Of a stretch of DNA of 9,014 nt, positions 1-6,434 are shown one piece after another. The notes under the pieces were generated by a model. That model saw nothing but the letters and a program-made list of their open reading frames with translations, was not told the origin of the DNA and did not search any database. The position numbers were made by a program, and so were the translations under genes. This stretch comes from Pseudomonadota bacterium (GTDB lineage Bacteria; Pseudomonadota; Alphaproteobacteria; Micropepsales; Micropepsaceae), in NCBI GenBank assembly GCA_023427355.1, contig JAEZBK010000160.1, positions 1 through 9,014 of the forward strand. The letters are read 5' to 3'. Within the stretch, counting starts at the first letter, position 1, and each line of letters starts with the position of its first letter.

Positions 1-282
1 CCCCTGGGGCGCCTCGATACCGTCACCGTCTCCTATCGGGGCTGGCTGGTGGACGGCACCTCGTTCGACAATTCCCCGCCGGGCACACCGCGCGTCTTCC
101 AGCTCGCCACCCTGATCGAAGGCTGGCGCGACGCGCTGCTCAAGATGAAGACCGGCGACCTGTGGGAAGTGGTCATTCCCGCGCAGCTGGCCTATGGCGC
201 CGAAGGCCGGGGCGCGCGCATTCCCCCGAACCAGACGCTGGTCTTCGTCATCAGCCTGGCCAAGATCGAATACGCCGGCTGA
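1..282 (+). CDS. FKBP-type peptidyl-prolyl cis-trans isomerase, C-terminal part
   Basis: This is the last 93 codons of an open frame that enters from the left edge, so start and N-terminus are unseen. The visible part covers most of one FKBP domain. It has the strand VTVSYRGWLVDG, then TSFDNS with the Phe and Asp typical of the FKBP pocket, then VFQLATLIEGW, where the Trp sits at the floor of the active site. LLKMKTGDLWEVVIP, LAYGAEGRG and IPPNQTLVFVISLAKIE complete the domain. FKBPs catalyse isomerisation of Xaa-Pro bonds and act as folding helpers. In proteobacteria, single-domain forms with this IPPNQTL ending are often periplasmic or lipid-anchored, but the targeting signal would lie outside the window. 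The family assignment is firm. The cellular compartment and exact subtype (FklB- or FkpA-like) are not known. Confidence 0.93.
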   Translation, partial: PLGRLDTVTVSYRGWLVDGTSFDNSPPGTPRVFQLATLIEGWRDALLKMKTGDLWEVVIPAQLAYGAEGRGARIPPNQTLVFVISLAKIEYAG

Positions 283-287
283 CCGCC

Positions 288-305
288 GGGGGAACCTTCG
301 CCCCC
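288..305 (+). terminator. Weak hairpin after the FKBP gene
   Basis: GGGGG (288-292) can pair with CCCCC (301-305) across an 8-nt loop, six bases after the FKBP stop codon. The only T-run nearby is TTTT at 314-317, nine bases beyond the stem. It may be a weak terminator or incidental. Confidence 0.25.
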
Positions 306-334
306 ACCATCAGTTTTCTCCGCCGAGAGGGCAT

Positions 335-360
335 ACGCGCGCGAAATTTGGCGTGCGCGT
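335..360 (+). other. 5' leader hairpin before the two-domain secreted protein
   Basis: Positions 335-343 (ACGCGCGCG) pair with 352-360 (CGTGCGCGT) through nine base pairs, one of them G-T, around an 8-nt AT-rich loop. The stem ends nine bases before the Shine-Dalgarno GGAGAG at 369-374. No T-run follows, so a terminator is unlikely. It may be an mRNA-stabilising or translation-tuning leader element. Function is inference only. Confidence 0.35.
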
Positions 361-378
361 CAACGCACGGAGAGACCT

Positions 379-1218
379 ATGAAGAACACCACCATCGCGG
401 CCCTTGCCGCCACGCTCTGTATGGGCGCCGCCACGGCCGCCCTGGCCCAGCCGGGTCCCGGCCGCGGTCCGGGCAACTGGGACAATATCGGCACCGTGAC
501 CATCGATGGCCGCTGGGGCGGCGGGCCGAACCGCCCGGGTCCGGGCGGGGTGGATCGCGAAACCCGCCGCTTCGATCTCGGCGGCTCGGTCGAGCGCCTG
601 CAGTTCCGCGCCTCGCGCGGCGACATCGAGTGCCGCTCCGTCACGGCGATGTTCGGCAATGGCCGCACCAGCCAGGTCTTCCAAGGCCGTCTGCGCGAAG
701 GCCGTCCCGTGAACGTGGACATGCCCGGCGTGGCGCGCGACCTGCGCGGCCTCAGCTTCGCCTGCACCAGCGTCAATCGCCGCGATGCCATGATCCAGAT
801 CAGCGCCGATGTCGGCCGCTATCGCAATGACTGGATGGCCGGCCCCAACTGGCGCGGCACCTGGGCGCGGATGTTCAACTGGGGAAGTAACACCATCAAC
901 AACTGGCAGCAGATCGGCCGCGAAACCTTCCAGGGCCGCGGCGATACCGAAACCGTGTTCGCCGGCTTCCGGGGCCGACGCACCGACTCGATCGCGCTGA
1001 TGCCGGTAAACGCCGATGCCCGCTGCAGCAGCGTTACCGCGCGCTTCGCCAATGGCCGCACGCAGCGGCTGAACATCCGCAACGGCGATATGCTGCGCCG
1101 GGGCATGTACAACGAGGTGGATCTGCCCGGTAACATGCGCGACCTCTCCAGCCTGTCGTTGCGCTGCCGCGCCACCAACGCCGCAAACGTGACGATCAAC
1201 ATCTACACCGCCGGATAA
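379..1218 (+). CDS. Exported protein with two tandem DUF2541-like domains
   Basis: This is a 279-residue protein of unknown function. The ATG follows GGAGAG (369-374) at a short but workable spacing. Residues 1-23 form a Sec signal peptide ending AALA before Gln24, so the mature protein is periplasmic or secreted. The mature part contains the same domain twice, at about 33-145 and 175-277. Each copy opens with NW-x2-IG and continues with a strand, a Cys, SVTA-x-F-x-NGRT, a VD(M/L)PG motif, RDL-x-x-LS(F/L)-x-C, and a final beta strand. The Cys pairs are 85/129 and 216/263, so one disulfide per domain is likely. The pattern resembles the E. coli YaaI/DUF2541 family, where a single copy is usual. 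That link is by eye and moderate. It stands alone between the FKBP gene and a strong terminator. Confidence 0.85.
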   Translation: MKNTTIAALAATLCMGAATAALAQPGPGRGPGNWDNIGTVTIDGRWGGGPNRPGPGGVDRETRRFDLGGSVERLQFRASRGDIECRSVTAMFGNGRTSQVFQGRLREGRPVNVDMPGVARDLRGLSFACTSVNRRDAMIQISADVGRYRNDWMAGPNWRGTWARMFNWGSNTINNWQQIGRETFQGRGDTETVFAGFRGRRTDSIALMPVNADARCSSVTARFANGRTQRLNIRNGDMLRRGMYNEVDLPGNMRDLSSLSLRCRATNAANVTINIYTAG

Positions 1219-1242
1219 TCTCCGCGCGATTTGCGTGACAGG

Positions 1243-1270
1243 AAAAGCCCGGCGAAATGCCGGGCTTTTT
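1243..1270 (+). terminator. Strong intrinsic terminator
   Basis: AAAAGCCCGGC (1243-1253) pairs perfectly with GCCGGGCTTTT (1259-1269) around the loop GAAAT and ends in five T. It lies 24 bases after the stop of the two-domain secreted protein. The A-run on the left arm makes it usable from the other strand as well. Confidence 0.92.
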
Positions 1271-1362
1271 CACATCCGGCATTGTCAACATCATTTTCAG
1301 GGTTGCCGCATCGCGCAAAATTCCGCATCACATTTGTTGCAGACATGATGATGTGGAGTTCC

Positions 1363-2259
1363 ATGGCGCTGCGCCCCTTGCTCGCCCTTGCCGCAATGAC
1401 CTTTGTGGCTCTGCCCGCACGGGCCGAACCCATTCCGCCCCCGGCCGAAGCGATGCTGCGTGCCGCCGCCAGCCGCAACGATGCCGCGCTGGGTACGACC
1501 GCCGATGCAGCGAAGAAGGCCTTCCCCGCCTCCTCCCGCGAGATAGACGCCTTTGTCAGCCGCACGCGGGCGCAAGCCCTTGAGGCGCACAAGCGCAAGC
1601 TGCGCCACCAGGGCCTTTTGCGCGGCTGGAAGGGTCAGGCCCAGGCCGGATTCTCCAGCACCTCGGGCAACAGCCGCAGCACCGGCGCCACGGCGGGCCT
1701 CAACCTTGCACGCGAAGGCCTGGACTGGACGCACACGCTCCTGGCCAATGCCGATTACCAGCGCGACAATGGCCGTGAAACGCGCGGCCGCTATTTCGCC
1801 AGCTTCCAGTCGAACTGGCGCTTCAACGACCGCCTCTACATGCTGGGCGTGGCGAGCTGGGAATCCGATCGCTTCGCCGGCTTCAACAGCCGCACCAGCG
1901 AGGCGCTGGGCTTCGGCTATACGCTGCTGCGCGGCGGCGACATGAACCTGTCGGTCGAAGGCGGCCCTGCGCTGCGGCAGACGGATTATGTCGTGACCGG
2001 CGCGCGCAGCACCTTCGCCAGCCGCGCTGCGGTGAATTACAGCTGGGCCCTGACGCCCCGGCTGAAGCTGACGCAGAACATGACCTATTACGGCGAGGAC
2101 AAGGACAGCACCGTCACCTCGACCACGGCCCTGACCGTGGGGCTGCTGGGCGCGCTGTCGCTACAGGCGTCTTACAATGCGCGTTATGAAAGCGATCCGC
2201 CCACCGCGCTGAAGCGCTACGATGCCACGGCGCGGACCTCGCTGGTCTATTCTTTCTGA
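1363..2259 (+). CDS. DUF481 family outer-membrane beta-barrel protein
   Basis: This is a 298-residue protein of the DUF481 family (often annotated as putative salt-induced outer membrane protein, YdiY-like). I chose ATG 1363 because GGAG lies at 1355-1358 and residues 1-21 then make a clean signal peptide ending LPARA before Glu22. The in-frame ATGs at 1345, 1348 and 1351 have no ribosome site, and any start further upstream would run through the terminator at 1243-1270. Residues 22-85 are Ala-rich and probably helical. From about residue 87 (GWKGQAQAGFSSTSGN) to the end come alternating amphipathic strands with many aromatic girdle residues, closing with VYSF. The terminal Phe is the usual signal for outer-membrane barrel insertion. 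The physiological role of the family is poorly known. The 3' end overlaps the convergent DUF3297 gene. Confidence 0.88.
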   Translation: MALRPLLALAAMTFVALPARAEPIPPPAEAMLRAAASRNDAALGTTADAAKKAFPASSREIDAFVSRTRAQALEAHKRKLRHQGLLRGWKGQAQAGFSSTSGNSRSTGATAGLNLAREGLDWTHTLLANADYQRDNGRETRGRYFASFQSNWRFNDRLYMLGVASWESDRFAGFNSRTSEALGFGYTLLRGGDMNLSVEGGPALRQTDYVVTGARSTFASRAAVNYSWALTPRLKLTQNMTYYGEDKDSTVTSTTALTVGLLGALSLQASYNARYESDPPTALKRYDATARTSLVYSF

Positions 2260-2507
2260 GCCTCGTCGGCCGCGCGCAGGTAAGGCTCGACCGTGCCCTT
2301 GTATTTCACGGTCATGGCGTTGCCATGCCGGTCCACGGTCTTGCCGACGGCCAGGCGCACCCAGCCTTCGCTGACGCAATACTCCTCGACATTGTGCTTC
2401 TCGACACCGTTGAAACGGATGCCGACGCCCCGCTCCAGCAGTTCGGCGTTGTAGAAGGGGCTCTTGGGATTCACCGATAGCCGGTCGGGCATGGTCTGGT
2501 CGCTCAT
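2247..2507 (-). CDS. DUF3297 family small protein
   Basis: This 86-residue soluble protein has no signal peptide or membrane segment. It carries the hallmark run PDRLSVNPKSPFYNAELLERG, followed by IRFNGVEKHNVEEYCVSEGW, a KTVDRHGN turn, and KGTVEPY near the end. These identify the DUF3297 family, which is widespread in alpha- and gammaproteobacteria and has no known function. The start is supported by GGAG (complement of 2515-2518) seven bases upstream of ATG. The stop TAG lies inside the last codons of the convergent DUF481 gene, a 13-bp tail-to-tail overlap. No terminator is visible between the two. It is divergent from the DUF1993 gene, with a 133-bp shared upstream region. Confidence 0.9.
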   Translation of the reverse strand: MSDQTMPDRLSVNPKSPFYNAELLERGVGIRFNGVEKHNVEEYCVSEGWVRLAVGKTVDRHGNAMTVKYKGTVEPYLRAADEAQKE

Positions 2508-2542
2508 GGGAAGGCTCCATAGAGAATCGTGCCGCCGCCCTC

Positions 2543-2577
2543 AAGCCCCGCCTTCCCCCTTTTCGCGTCAGGGGCTT
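2543..2577. repeat. Inverted repeat in the DUF3297/DUF1993 divergent region
   Basis: AAGCCCC (2543-2549) and GGGGCTT (2571-2577) are perfect inverted arms separated by 21 bases, with one further matched base outside a mismatch. The element sits between two divergent genes, so it could be an operator. The arms are GC-rich and could be chance. No convincing -35/-10 pair was found around it. Confidence 0.3.
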
Positions 2578-2640
2578 AATCCAGTTGAAAAAGGCCCGGC
2601 TTTGCGGCTGGAGTGCGCCGGCAAACAACAAAGGTCCGCC

Positions 2641-3153
2641 ATGGCTTTCACCATCTATGACGCCTCCGCCCCCACGCTCGCCCGCATGCTGGAAAACCTG
2701 GCGCATGTGCTGAAGGTGGGCGAAGCCCATGCCGCCGAAAACGGCATTGCGGCCGATGAGTACCTCCAGGCGCGTCTGTCGCCCGACATGTATCCCCTGG
2801 TCAAGCAGGTTCAGGTCGCCACCGACATGGCCAAGGGCTGCGGCGGCCGCCTGGCGGGCGCGGAAATTCCACGCTTCGAGGACAATGAGACCAGCTTCGC
2901 CCAGTTGCAGGACCGCATTGCCCGGGCCGTGGCCTTTCTCAAGGGCCTGGAACCCGCCGCCTTTCAGGGCGCGGAAGACAAGTCCGTGACGCTGAAATTT
3001 CCAAATGCCGAATTCACATTCAACGGCAAGGATTACGTCAACAACTTCGCCGTGCCGAATACCTATTTCCACATCACCATGGCCTACGCGATCTTGCGCC
3101 ATAAGGGCGTCCCCCTAGGCAAGCCGGACTTCATGGGCCGCCGCGGCGGCTAA
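2641..3153 (+). CDS. DUF1993 domain-containing protein
   Basis: This is a 170-residue soluble protein. ATG 2641 is preceded by AAAGG (2630-2634) with six spacer bases, and the family N-terminus (M-x-x-TIYDASAPTLARML) begins here. The frame stays open further upstream but has no better site. Family features are RLSPDMYPLVKQVQVATDMAK at about 45-65, and a C-terminal block with FNGKDY, VPNTYFH, AYAILRHKGVPLGK and DFMG at about 127-166. DUF1993 proteins are predicted four-helix bundles related to the DinB/YfiT superfamily, some of which bind metal. Here His144 and His154 are candidate ligands, but I cannot see a complete metal triad. The biochemical function is unknown. It is monocistronic, between a divergent DUF3297 gene and its own terminator. 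Confidence 0.9.
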   Translation: MAFTIYDASAPTLARMLENLAHVLKVGEAHAAENGIAADEYLQARLSPDMYPLVKQVQVATDMAKGCGGRLAGAEIPRFEDNETSFAQLQDRIARAVAFLKGLEPAAFQGAEDKSVTLKFPNAEFTFNGKDYVNNFAVPNTYFHITMAYAILRHKGVPLGKPDFMGRRGG

Positions 3154-3159
3154 AACGGC

Positions 3160-3188
3160 AAGGGCCCGGATCCGTCCGGGCCTTTTTT
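3160..3188 (+). terminator. Strong intrinsic terminator after the DUF1993 gene
   Basis: GGCCCGGA (3163-3170) pairs with TCCGGGCC (3175-3182) around TCCG, and the stem can extend through A-T pairs at 3160-3161. It is followed by TTTTTT (3183-3188). The element begins seven bases after the DUF1993 stop. Confidence 0.92.
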
Positions 3189-3215
3189 GTTCGTAGGAAA
3201 ATCCCTAGCTTACAG
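3187..3215 (+). promoter_or_regulatory. Possible dps promoter with a short palindrome in its spacer
   Basis: TTGTTC (3187-3192) lies 17 bases before TTACAG (3210-3215), a weak -35/-10 match 35 bases upstream of the dps start. The spacer holds the small palindrome TAGG-N6-CCTA (3194-3207), a plausible operator position. The -35 overlaps the T-run of the upstream terminator, so the match may be chance. Confidence 0.25.
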
Positions 3216-3249
3216 GGCTACCGCGCCCACGCCGATCATGAGGATTCCC

Positions 3250-3786
3250 ATGGCCAAGTCCAAACCCGCCAAGCCCGCCAAAACCAGCGCCCGCCTTGAG
3301 ACGCCCACCGACCTGTCGGGCAACGCGACGCCGGAGATCGCCGCCGCCCTCAATGGCTGCCTGGCCGACGCCTTCGCGCTCTATCTCAAGACCAAGAACT
3401 TCCACTGGCACGTCTCCGGTCCGCATTTCCGCGACTATCACCTTCTGTTCGACGAGCAGGCGACGGAAATCCTCGCCACCACCGACGAACTGGCGGAGCG
3501 GGTGCGCAAGATCGGCGGCCGTACCATCCACTCCATCAGCGAGATCACGAAGCTTCAGTCCATCAAGGACAACAACAAGGACTTCGTCAGCGCCGCCGAC
3601 ATGCTGAACGAGCTGATGGCCGACACCAAGCTGGCGATCCGCAACATGCGCGCGGCCCACGAAGTCGCCGACAAGCATGACGACATCGCCACCGCGTCCA
3701 TCCTGGAAAACTTCGTGGACGCCGCCGAAAAGCGCCACTGGTTTCTCTTCGAGGCCAGCCGTACCGGTGAGAACTCCGGGCACTAG
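3250..3786 (+). CDS. dps: Dps-family DNA-binding ferritin-like protein
   Basis: This is a 178-residue Dps/mini-ferritin. Such proteins form dodecamers that oxidise Fe(II) with hydrogen peroxide, store the iron and protect DNA. The signature KTKNFHWHVSGPHF followed by HLLFDEQ is present. All ferroxidase ligands of the intersubunit site line up: His52, His64, Asp68, Asp79 and Glu83 (E. coli Dps His51, His63, Asp67, Asp78, Glu82). The first 15 residues are rich in Lys, Ala and Pro (MAKSKPAKPAK), like the mobile tails with which some Dps proteins bind DNA. I chose ATG 3250 because GAGGA (3240-3244) precedes it by five bases. ATG 3238 would add four residues but lacks a ribosome site. It is monocistronic and ends before a terminator shared with the convergent gene. 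Confidence 0.93.
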   Translation: MAKSKPAKPAKTSARLETPTDLSGNATPEIAAALNGCLADAFALYLKTKNFHWHVSGPHFRDYHLLFDEQATEILATTDELAERVRKIGGRTIHSISEITKLQSIKDNNKDFVSAADMLNELMADTKLAIRNMRAAHEVADKHDDIATASILENFVDAAEKRHWFLFEASRTGENSGH

Positions 3787-3805
3787 GGCGCACACCACGC
3801 GACTT

Positions 3806-3839
3806 AAAAAAGGCCGGTTCCTTCAGGGAACCGGCCTTT
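3806..3839. terminator. Bidirectional terminator between convergent genes
   Basis: AAAGGCCGGTTCC (3809-3821) pairs perfectly over 13 bp with GGAACCGGCCTTT (3827-3839), with loop TTCAG. The six A at 3806-3811 become a six-T tail for minus-strand transcripts, so it is strongest for the leftward gene at 3863-4219. The plus side has only TTT followed by GTCGTTT. Confidence 0.92.
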
Positions 3840-3862
3840 GTCGTTTCATCGCCCCGACGGGG

Positions 3863-4219
3863 TCAACGGCTCTGCGCCGCCGATTTCACCGGCGCGCTGA
3901 ACTTGCCCAGGCGGCAGATTTCGCCCGTGCCAATCACCCGCAGGGTCTGCGCATTCTCGCAGATCTCGCCGCCGGGCGGCGTCACCCAGGCAAAGCCGGT
4001 GAAGGTCAGCCCGTCGCATTGCGGGCGAAGCGTGTTGACCATGGTGGTGCCATTGCGCAGTTGGAAGACCAGCGTCTTGCCCTGATCGCGCGAAACCGTG
4101 TCGCGAATATCCTTCACATTGACGCAGATCGGCTTGCCCGACGGCGCTTGCGCGGCGGCCGGCAGAACCGTCATCAGGGCGGCGGCAAGGACGGCGGAAA
4201 AGATATGAGTGGTTTTCAT
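3863..4219 (-). CDS. Small Cys-rich exported protein of unknown function
   Basis: This is a 118-residue protein. The start is fixed by a perfect AGGAGG (complement of 4226-4231) six bases upstream of ATG. The ATG opens a signal peptide, [20 protein letters not shown], followed by an AAAQA cleavage region, so cleavage falls near residue 23-25. The mature chain of about 95 residues has four Cys (32, 68, 87, 102) in a pattern C-x-x-x-x-DIRDT, then [23 protein letters not shown], and ICRLGKF, consistent with two disulfides in the periplasm. The layout recalls small exported alphaproteobacterial proteins of the DUF6491 type, but I would not assign the family firmly. It is divergent from thrS and convergent with dps, and appears to be its own transcription unit. 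Confidence 0.85.
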   Translation of the reverse strand: MKTTHIFSAVLAAALMTVLPAAAQAPSGKPICVNVKDIRDTVSRDQGKTLVFQLRNGTTMVNTLRPQCDGLTFTGFAWVTPPGGEICENAQTLRVIGTGEICRLGKFSAPVKSAAQSR

Positions 4220-4257
4220 GTGAAACCTCCTGTTCGGGACCCCTCCCGCACACTGCC

Positions 4258-4286
4258 AATATCGGCCTGCCGGGTCTGCAAAACAA
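4258..4286 (-). promoter_or_regulatory. Candidate promoter for the small exported protein
   Basis: Read leftwards, TTGTTT (complement of 4281-4286) is followed after exactly 17 bases by GATATT (complement of 4258-4263). This gives a 5' leader of roughly 30 bases containing the AGGAGG site. The hexamers match consensus at three and four of six positions, so support is modest. Confidence 0.35.
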
Positions 4287-4313
4287 GGTCTTGAGGAGTA
4301 CAACGCTTGACGG

Positions 4314-4350
4314 GGGGCAGAGCCTCAGCCAAAGGTCCGCCCCTGTTTTT
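4314..4350 (+). promoter_or_regulatory. Possible attenuator-like hairpin in the thrS leader
   Basis: GGGGC (4314-4318) can pair with GCCCC (4339-4343) over a 20-base loop. It is followed directly by TGTTTTT (4344-4350), and the thrS Shine-Dalgarno starts five bases later. This has the layout of a weak intrinsic terminator inside the leader. The stem is only five to six base pairs and the loop is large, so it may be incidental. Confidence 0.3.
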
Positions 4351-4365
4351 CCCCAGGAGTTGCCA

Positions 4366-6309
4366 GTGTCTTCGCCCGCTGCCGCCACCGTGACCATGAC
4401 CTTGCCCGACGGCAAGGCCCTGACGTTCCCGCGCGGCGTGACCGGCAGCGAGATTGCCGCCGCCATCGGCCCGGGCCTCGCCAAGGCCGCGCTCATCCTG
4501 GAAGTGGACGGTAAGGAATGGGACCTGTTCCGCCCCATCGAGCAGGACGCGCAGATCCGCATCATCACCCGCAAGGATGAAAAGGCGCTGGAACTGATCC
4601 GCCACGACGCCGCCCATCTTCTCGCCATGGCGGTGCAGGATTTGTATCCCGGCACCCAGGTCACCATCGGCCCGGCGATTGACGATGGCTTCTATTACGA
4701 TTTCGCCCGCGCCGAGCCCTTCACGCCCGACGATCTGCCGAAGATCGAGGCGCGCATGCACGAGATCGTCAAGGCGGCGCTGCCCACCCGCCGCGAAGTC
4801 TGGCCACGCGACAAGGCGGTGCAGCACTTCAAGGATATCGGCGAAAGCTTCAAGGCGGAGCTGATCGCCTCCATCCCCTCCAACGAGGATGTCTCGCTCT
4901 ACTGGCATGGCGAATGGCATGACCTGTGCCGCGGGCCGCATTTCCGCACCACCGCCGAAATCGGCGACGCCTTCAAGCTGACCAAGATCGCGGGCGCCTA
5001 TTGGCGCGGCGATGCCAAGAACGCCCAGCTCCAGCGCATCTACGGCACCGCCTGGCGCGACAAGAAGGAGCTGGATGCCTACCTGACCCGGCTGGAGGAA
5101 GCCGAGAAGCGCGACCATCGCAAGCTGGGCCGCGAAATGAACCTGTTCCACATGCAGGAAGAAGCGGTGGGCCAGGTCTTCTGGCATCCCAACGGCCATA
5201 CCCTGTGGCGCACGCTGGAAAACTACATCCGCCGCCGCGTCGGCGACGCCGGCTATAACGAGATCAAGACCCCGCTGCTGTTCGATCGCAAGCTGTGGGA
5301 ACAGTCCGGCCATTGGGACACGTTCCACCAGAACATGTTCGTCGCCGAGGTCGAGGATGAATCGCGCACCCTGGCGGTGAAGCCGATGAACTGCCCCGGC
5401 CATATCCAGGTCTTCAAGCAGGGCACCAAGTCATACCGCGAATTGCCGCTGCGCCTGGCAGAGTTCGGCTCCTGCCACCGCTATGAGCCGTCGGGCGCCC
5501 TGCACGGCATCATGCGCGTGCGCGGCTTCGTGCAGGATGACGCCCACATCTTCTGCACCCACGACCAGATCACGGACGAGACCAAGAGCTTCTGCGAGCT
5601 GCTGCTGCGTGCCTATCGCGACCTGGGTTTCGACCAGGTCAAGGTCAAGCTCTCCACCCGCCCCGAAAAGCGCATCGGCTCCGACGCGGTGTGGGACCTG
5701 GCGGAGGGCGCGCTGGAAACCGCTACCCGCGCCGCAGGGCTCGACTTCACCTTCAATCACGGCGAAGGCGCCTTCTATGGCCCCAAGATCGAATTCACCC
5801 TCACCGACGCCATCGGCCGCGAATGGCAATGCGGCACGCTGCAGGTGGATTTCAACATGCCCGAACGCCTGGGCGCGACCTATATCGGCGAGGATGGCAA
5901 CAAGCATCCGCCGGTGATGCTCCACCGCGCCATTGTCGGATCGATGGAACGCTTCATCGGCGTCCTGATCGAACATTATGCGGGCAAGTTCCCCCTGTGG
6001 CTGGCGCCGGTGCAGGCGGTGGTCGCCACCGTCGTCTCCGACGCCGATCCTTATGCGCAGGAGGTTGCCGCCGCGCTCCAGAAGGCCGGAATCCGCGTCC
6101 AGCTCGACACCGACAACCAGACCGTCAACTACAAGGTGCGCCAGCATAGCCTGGCCAAGGTGCCCTATCTGCTGGTCCTGGGCCGCCGCGAGGCCGAAAA
6201 TCGTACCGTTACGGTGCGGAAACTGGGGGTTGAGAAGCAGGAAAGCCTTGCGCTGGACGCGGCAATTTCTATGCTCTCGTCCGAAGCCGTCCCGCCCGAC
6301 CTGCGTTGA
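4366..6309 (+). CDS. thrS: Threonyl-tRNA synthetase
   Basis: This is a 647-residue class II synthetase that charges tRNA-Thr with threonine; the E. coli enzyme has 642. GTG 4366 is chosen because AGGAG (4355-4359) stands six bases upstream and the product length fits. The TGS domain starts at [14 protein letters not shown] (about 11-24). The editing domain has HDAAH (His80, His84) and WHDLCRGPH (Asp186, Cys188, His192), the residues that clear mischarged Ser-tRNA-Thr. In the catalytic core, motif 2 is [11 protein letters not shown] (Arg372). The zinc ligands are Cys343 (MNCPGH), His394 (QDDAHIF) and His520 (LHRAI), matching E. coli Cys334, His385 and His511. The anticodon-binding domain starts near FPLWLAPVQ. 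The protein looks complete and functional. infC follows after 122 bp, the conserved thrS-infC order. Confidence 0.98.
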   Translation: MSSPAAATVTMTLPDGKALTFPRGVTGSEIAAAIGPGLAKAALILEVDGKEWDLFRPIEQDAQIRIITRKDEKALELIRHDAAHLLAMAVQDLYPGTQVTIGPAIDDGFYYDFARAEPFTPDDLPKIEARMHEIVKAALPTRREVWPRDKAVQHFKDIGESFKAELIASIPSNEDVSLYWHGEWHDLCRGPHFRTTAEIGDAFKLTKIAGAYWRGDAKNAQLQRIYGTAWRDKKELDAYLTRLEEAEKRDHRKLGREMNLFHMQEEAVGQVFWHPNGHTLWRTLENYIRRRVGDAGYNEIKTPLLFDRKLWEQSGHWDTFHQNMFVAEVEDESRTLAVKPMNCPGHIQVFKQGTKSYRELPLRLAEFGSCHRYEPSGALHGIMRVRGFVQDDAHIFCTHDQITDETKSFCELLLRAYRDLGFDQVKVKLSTRPEKRIGSDAVWDLAEGALETATRAAGLDFTFNHGEGAFYGPKIEFTLTDAIGREWQCGTLQVDFNMPERLGATYIGEDGNKHPPVMLHRAIVGSMERFIGVLIEHYAGKFPLWLAPVQAVVATVVSDADPYAQEVAAALQKAGIRVQLDTDNQTVNYKVRQHSLAKVPYLLVLGRREAENRTVTVRKLGVEKQESLALDAAISMLSSEAVPPDLR

Positions 6310-6351
6310 GCGGTACTTCGAGGATCCACCGACTGCATGACCGGACAAACC

Positions 6352-6389
6352 GTTTCGTGAGGCTGGCTGGAAACAACCCCTCGCGAGAC
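6352..6389 (+). other. Hairpin in the thrS-infC intergenic leader
   Basis: GTTTCGTGAGG (6352-6362) pairs with CCTCGCGAGAC (6379-6389) in an 11-bp stem with two G-T pairs and a 16-base loop. The right arm contains the perfect palindrome CTCGCGAG (6380-6387). No T-run follows, so it is not a terminator. Its place 32 bases before the infC Shine-Dalgarno suggests a structured leader or processing site. That role is inference. Confidence 0.4.
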
Positions 6390-6420
6390 CGTGGCAGTGT
6401 GCGTGGACGTTACAAACATT

Positions 6421-6434
6421 AGGAGAGCACCATA
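6421..6434 (+). promoter_or_regulatory. Shine-Dalgarno and ATA initiation codon of infC
   Basis: AGGAG (6421-6425) is followed by six spacer bases and then ATA (6432-6434). An in-frame TAG (6420-6422) overlaps the Shine-Dalgarno, so translation cannot start further upstream. The next in-frame ATG is at 6651, far inside the N-domain. Confidence 0.85.

Noticed and set aside
162..830. Plus-strand open frame of 222 codons across the FKBP end and the next gene
   Set aside because: It has no family pattern, overlaps two supported genes in another frame, and shows the Arg/Pro-rich composition typical of out-of-frame GC-rich DNA.
1231..1362. N-terminal extension of the DUF481 gene
   Set aside because: It would run through the intrinsic terminator at 1243-1270 and would bury the signal peptide inside the protein.
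2464..2640. N-terminal extension of the DUF1993 gene
   Set aside because: The extension overlaps the divergent DUF3297 start, and the family N-terminus begins at ATG 2641 with its own ribosome site.
4216..5403. Long minus-strand open frame (395 codons) opposite thrS
   Set aside because: It is antisense to a fully conserved thrS, has no family pattern, and is the frame expected to stay open in GC-rich DNA opposite a real gene. The same applies to 5431-6348 and 2161-3102 on the minus strand.
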